Part shown: positions 63,350 through 64,000 of the stretch, piece after piece | Position numbering within the stretch: position 1 is the stretch's first letter | Layout: each line of letters starts with the position of its first letter | Assembly: GCF_020023385.1 (NCBI RefSeq) | Contig: NZ_JAIQCL010000010.1 | Span: 56,046-120,045 of the forward strand | DNA from: Planococcus circulans | Lineage (GTDB): Bacteria > Bacillota > Bacilli > Bacillales_A > Planococcaceae | Length of the DNA: 64,000 nucleotides | Direction: 5' to 3' | Notes under the pieces: model-generated | What the model saw: only the letters and a program-made list of their open reading frames with translations | Databases searched by the model: none | Told to the model about the DNA's origin: nothing | Position numbers and translations under genes: made by a program

Positions 63350-63736
63350 ATGATGAAGTGGATTTTTCTGGCGTTAATTATTGTACCGTCTCTTGAATTG
63401 GCCCTGTTGATTTGGGCAGGAGGCAAGCTTGGATTCTTTGTTACGATGGCAATCATTGTATTGACCGGTTTAATCGGGGCTTTTCTTGCCAAGAAACAAG
63501 GCATAAAAGCATTAAAAGACATTCAAGAAGGTATGAACAGTTTTCAGGCTCCTGGAGATCAATTATTGAATGCGGCATTCATTCTGGTGGGCGGTGTTTT
63601 GCTGCTGACACCTGGATTTATCTCTGATGCAGTAGGGTTCACCATGCTTTTTAGCCCGACCCAGAAGATGTATAAGCCATTCATTTATCGATTGATCCAT
63701 AAAAAGATGAAAAATACCCGGGTTATCGTAGGATAA
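63350..63736 (+). CDS. fxsA: FxsA family membrane protein
   Basis: This membrane protein of 128 residues belongs to the FxsA/YtzA family: WIFLALIIVPSLELALLIW, then GFFVTMAIIVLTGLIGAFLAKKQG and LVGGVLLLTPGFISDAVGF, giving about three helices. In Escherichia coli FxsA affects phage exclusion by F plasmids; the role in Bacilli is not known. AAGGAGG precedes the ATG pair. Confidence 0.93.
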   Translation: MMKWIFLALIIVPSLELALLIWAGGKLGFFVTMAIIVLTGLIGAFLAKKQGIKALKDIQEGMNSFQAPGDQLLNAAFILVGGVLLLTPGFISDAVGFTMLFSPTQKMYKPFIYRLIHKKMKNTRVIVG

Positions 63737-63748
63737 TCCCGGGTTTTT
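63717..63748 (+). terminator. Terminator of fxsA
   Basis: CCCGGGTTAT (63717-63726) pairs with ATAATCCCGGG (63733-63743), then T5. The left arm and loop are within the last fxsA codons. Confidence 0.92.
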
Positions 63749-63777
63749 CTATCATTTTTCAAAGGAAATTTAAATTC

Positions 63778-63791
63778 TATAAGCGTTTCCA
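63778..63791 (+). promoter_or_regulatory. Candidate cre before citZ
   Basis: TATAAGCGTTTCCA matches TGWAANCGNTNWCA at 12 of 14 positions and abuts the -35 element. CcpA control of citZ is known in Bacillus subtilis. Confidence 0.55.
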
Positions 63792-63820
63792 TTCACAAAT
63801 TCTACAAAGTTGATTATAAT
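63792..63820 (+). promoter_or_regulatory. SigA promoter of citZ
   Basis: TTCACA (63792-63797) and TATAAT (63815-63820) are spaced by 17 bp. The leader to the citZ ATG is about 95 nt. Confidence 0.8.
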
Positions 63821-63856
63821 GGCTAAGTAAGGAAATAAAAACAGAAGTTCATACAC

Positions 63857-63887
63857 GCAGATGAGACATCATTCTGCATTTTTTTTT
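63857..63887 (+). terminator. Terminator-like hairpin in the citZ leader
   Basis: GCAGATGA (63857-63864) pairs with TCATTCTGC (63869-63877) with one bulged T, followed by nine T (63879-63887). CATCATTC (63867-63874 region) can instead pair with GAATGATG (63889-63896). Confidence 0.6.
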
Positions 63888-63923
63888 GGAATGATGAATT
63901 AGACTGAAGAAGGAGCGATTTAA

Positions 63924-64000
63924 ATGACATCGTCAAAAGGTTTAGAAGGTGTAGTAGCAACCCAATCCGCCATCAGCTCGATCATTGATGACACACTTAC
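63924..64000 (+). CDS. citZ: Citrate synthase CitZ, start only
   Basis: Only the first 25 codons lie in the window: MTSSKGLEGVVATQSAIS and then SIIDDTL, the N terminus of Bacillus citrate synthase II, the entry enzyme of the TCA cycle. AAGGAGCG precedes the ATG. The gene follows fxsA, as in Bacillus, where citZ-icd-mdh form an operon; the rest is outside. Confidence 0.9.
   Translation, partial: MTSSKGLEGVVATQSAISSIIDDTL

Overview
The window reads as an ordinary chromosomal segment of a low- to mid-GC Gram-positive bacterium of the Bacillales. Gene order follows the Bacillus subtilis ytoP-ytpPQR-sftA-murC-ytxGHJ-aroA-ccpA-acuCBA-acsA-tyrS-rpsD-ytsP-ezrA-nifZ-thiI-sppA-yteJ-tpx-ytxK stretch, and then ytkL-ytoI-ytpI-nrnA-dnaE-accDA-pfkA-pyk-fxsA-citZ. 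Departures from that order (an RsbR paralogue and a methionine gamma-lyase beside rpsD, an NhaC-type carrier behind a T-box, a GntR/FadR regulator fused into the accDA operon, a class A PBP beside tyrS) point to the Planococcaceae (Planococcus-like). That taxonomic call is inference from memory of gene order and protein style; no search was run.

Region by region. 0.1-6.7 kb: peptidase, nucleotide housecleaning, lipoprotein, YtpPQR and the SftA translocase. 6.9-10 kb: murC and the ytxGHJ stress operon behind a clear SigB promoter. 10-17 kb: aroA, ccpA, acuCBA and divergent acsA (acetate activation and its acetylation switch), with a CcpA cre in the start of acsA. 17-26 kb: a class A PBP (minus), tyrS with a Tyr T-box, a SigB-driven YflT-like protein, a BtuF-like protein without signal peptide, an RsbR paralogue with a SigB promoter and a folded leader, and rpsD. 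25.6-34.5 kb: methionine gamma-lyase (with a near-perfect cre), YtsP, HisJ, EzrA, NifZ-ThiI and an acyl-CoA synthetase. 34.7-43.3 kb: RarD, SppA-YteJ, Tpx-YtxK, small unknowns, a Cys-cluster/pentapeptide protein, the T-box-controlled NhaC-type carrier, a universal stress protein and YjdM. 43.4-50.8 kb: queCDE behind a preQ1 riboswitch, a lipoprotein, an oxidoreductase, UspA, Ald, an Xaa-Pro peptidase and YtkL. 50.9-51.9 kb: eight 122-124-bp tandem repeats. 51.9-64 kb: YtoI, YtpI, NrnA, DnaE, a GntR regulator, AccDA, PfkA, Pyk, FxsA and the start of CitZ.

How it fits together. CcpA is encoded here, and candidate CcpA sites lie at acsA, the methionine gamma-lyase gene and citZ. Three SigB-type promoters (ytxG, yflT-like, rsbR-like) place a stress regulon in the window, including a probable stressosome subunit. 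Two T-boxes both appear to read a UAC tyrosine codon, at tyrS and at the NhaC-type carrier, which predicts that the carrier imports tyrosine.

The most unusual elements are non-coding: the 124-bp array whose pairing is kept by compensatory changes, two unrelated arrays that share a 21-bp period, the hairpin between a Shine-Dalgarno sequence and the start codon of the rsbR-like gene, and a terminator-like hairpin in the citZ leader. I see no phage, insertion sequence, CRISPR array, rRNA or tRNA gene.
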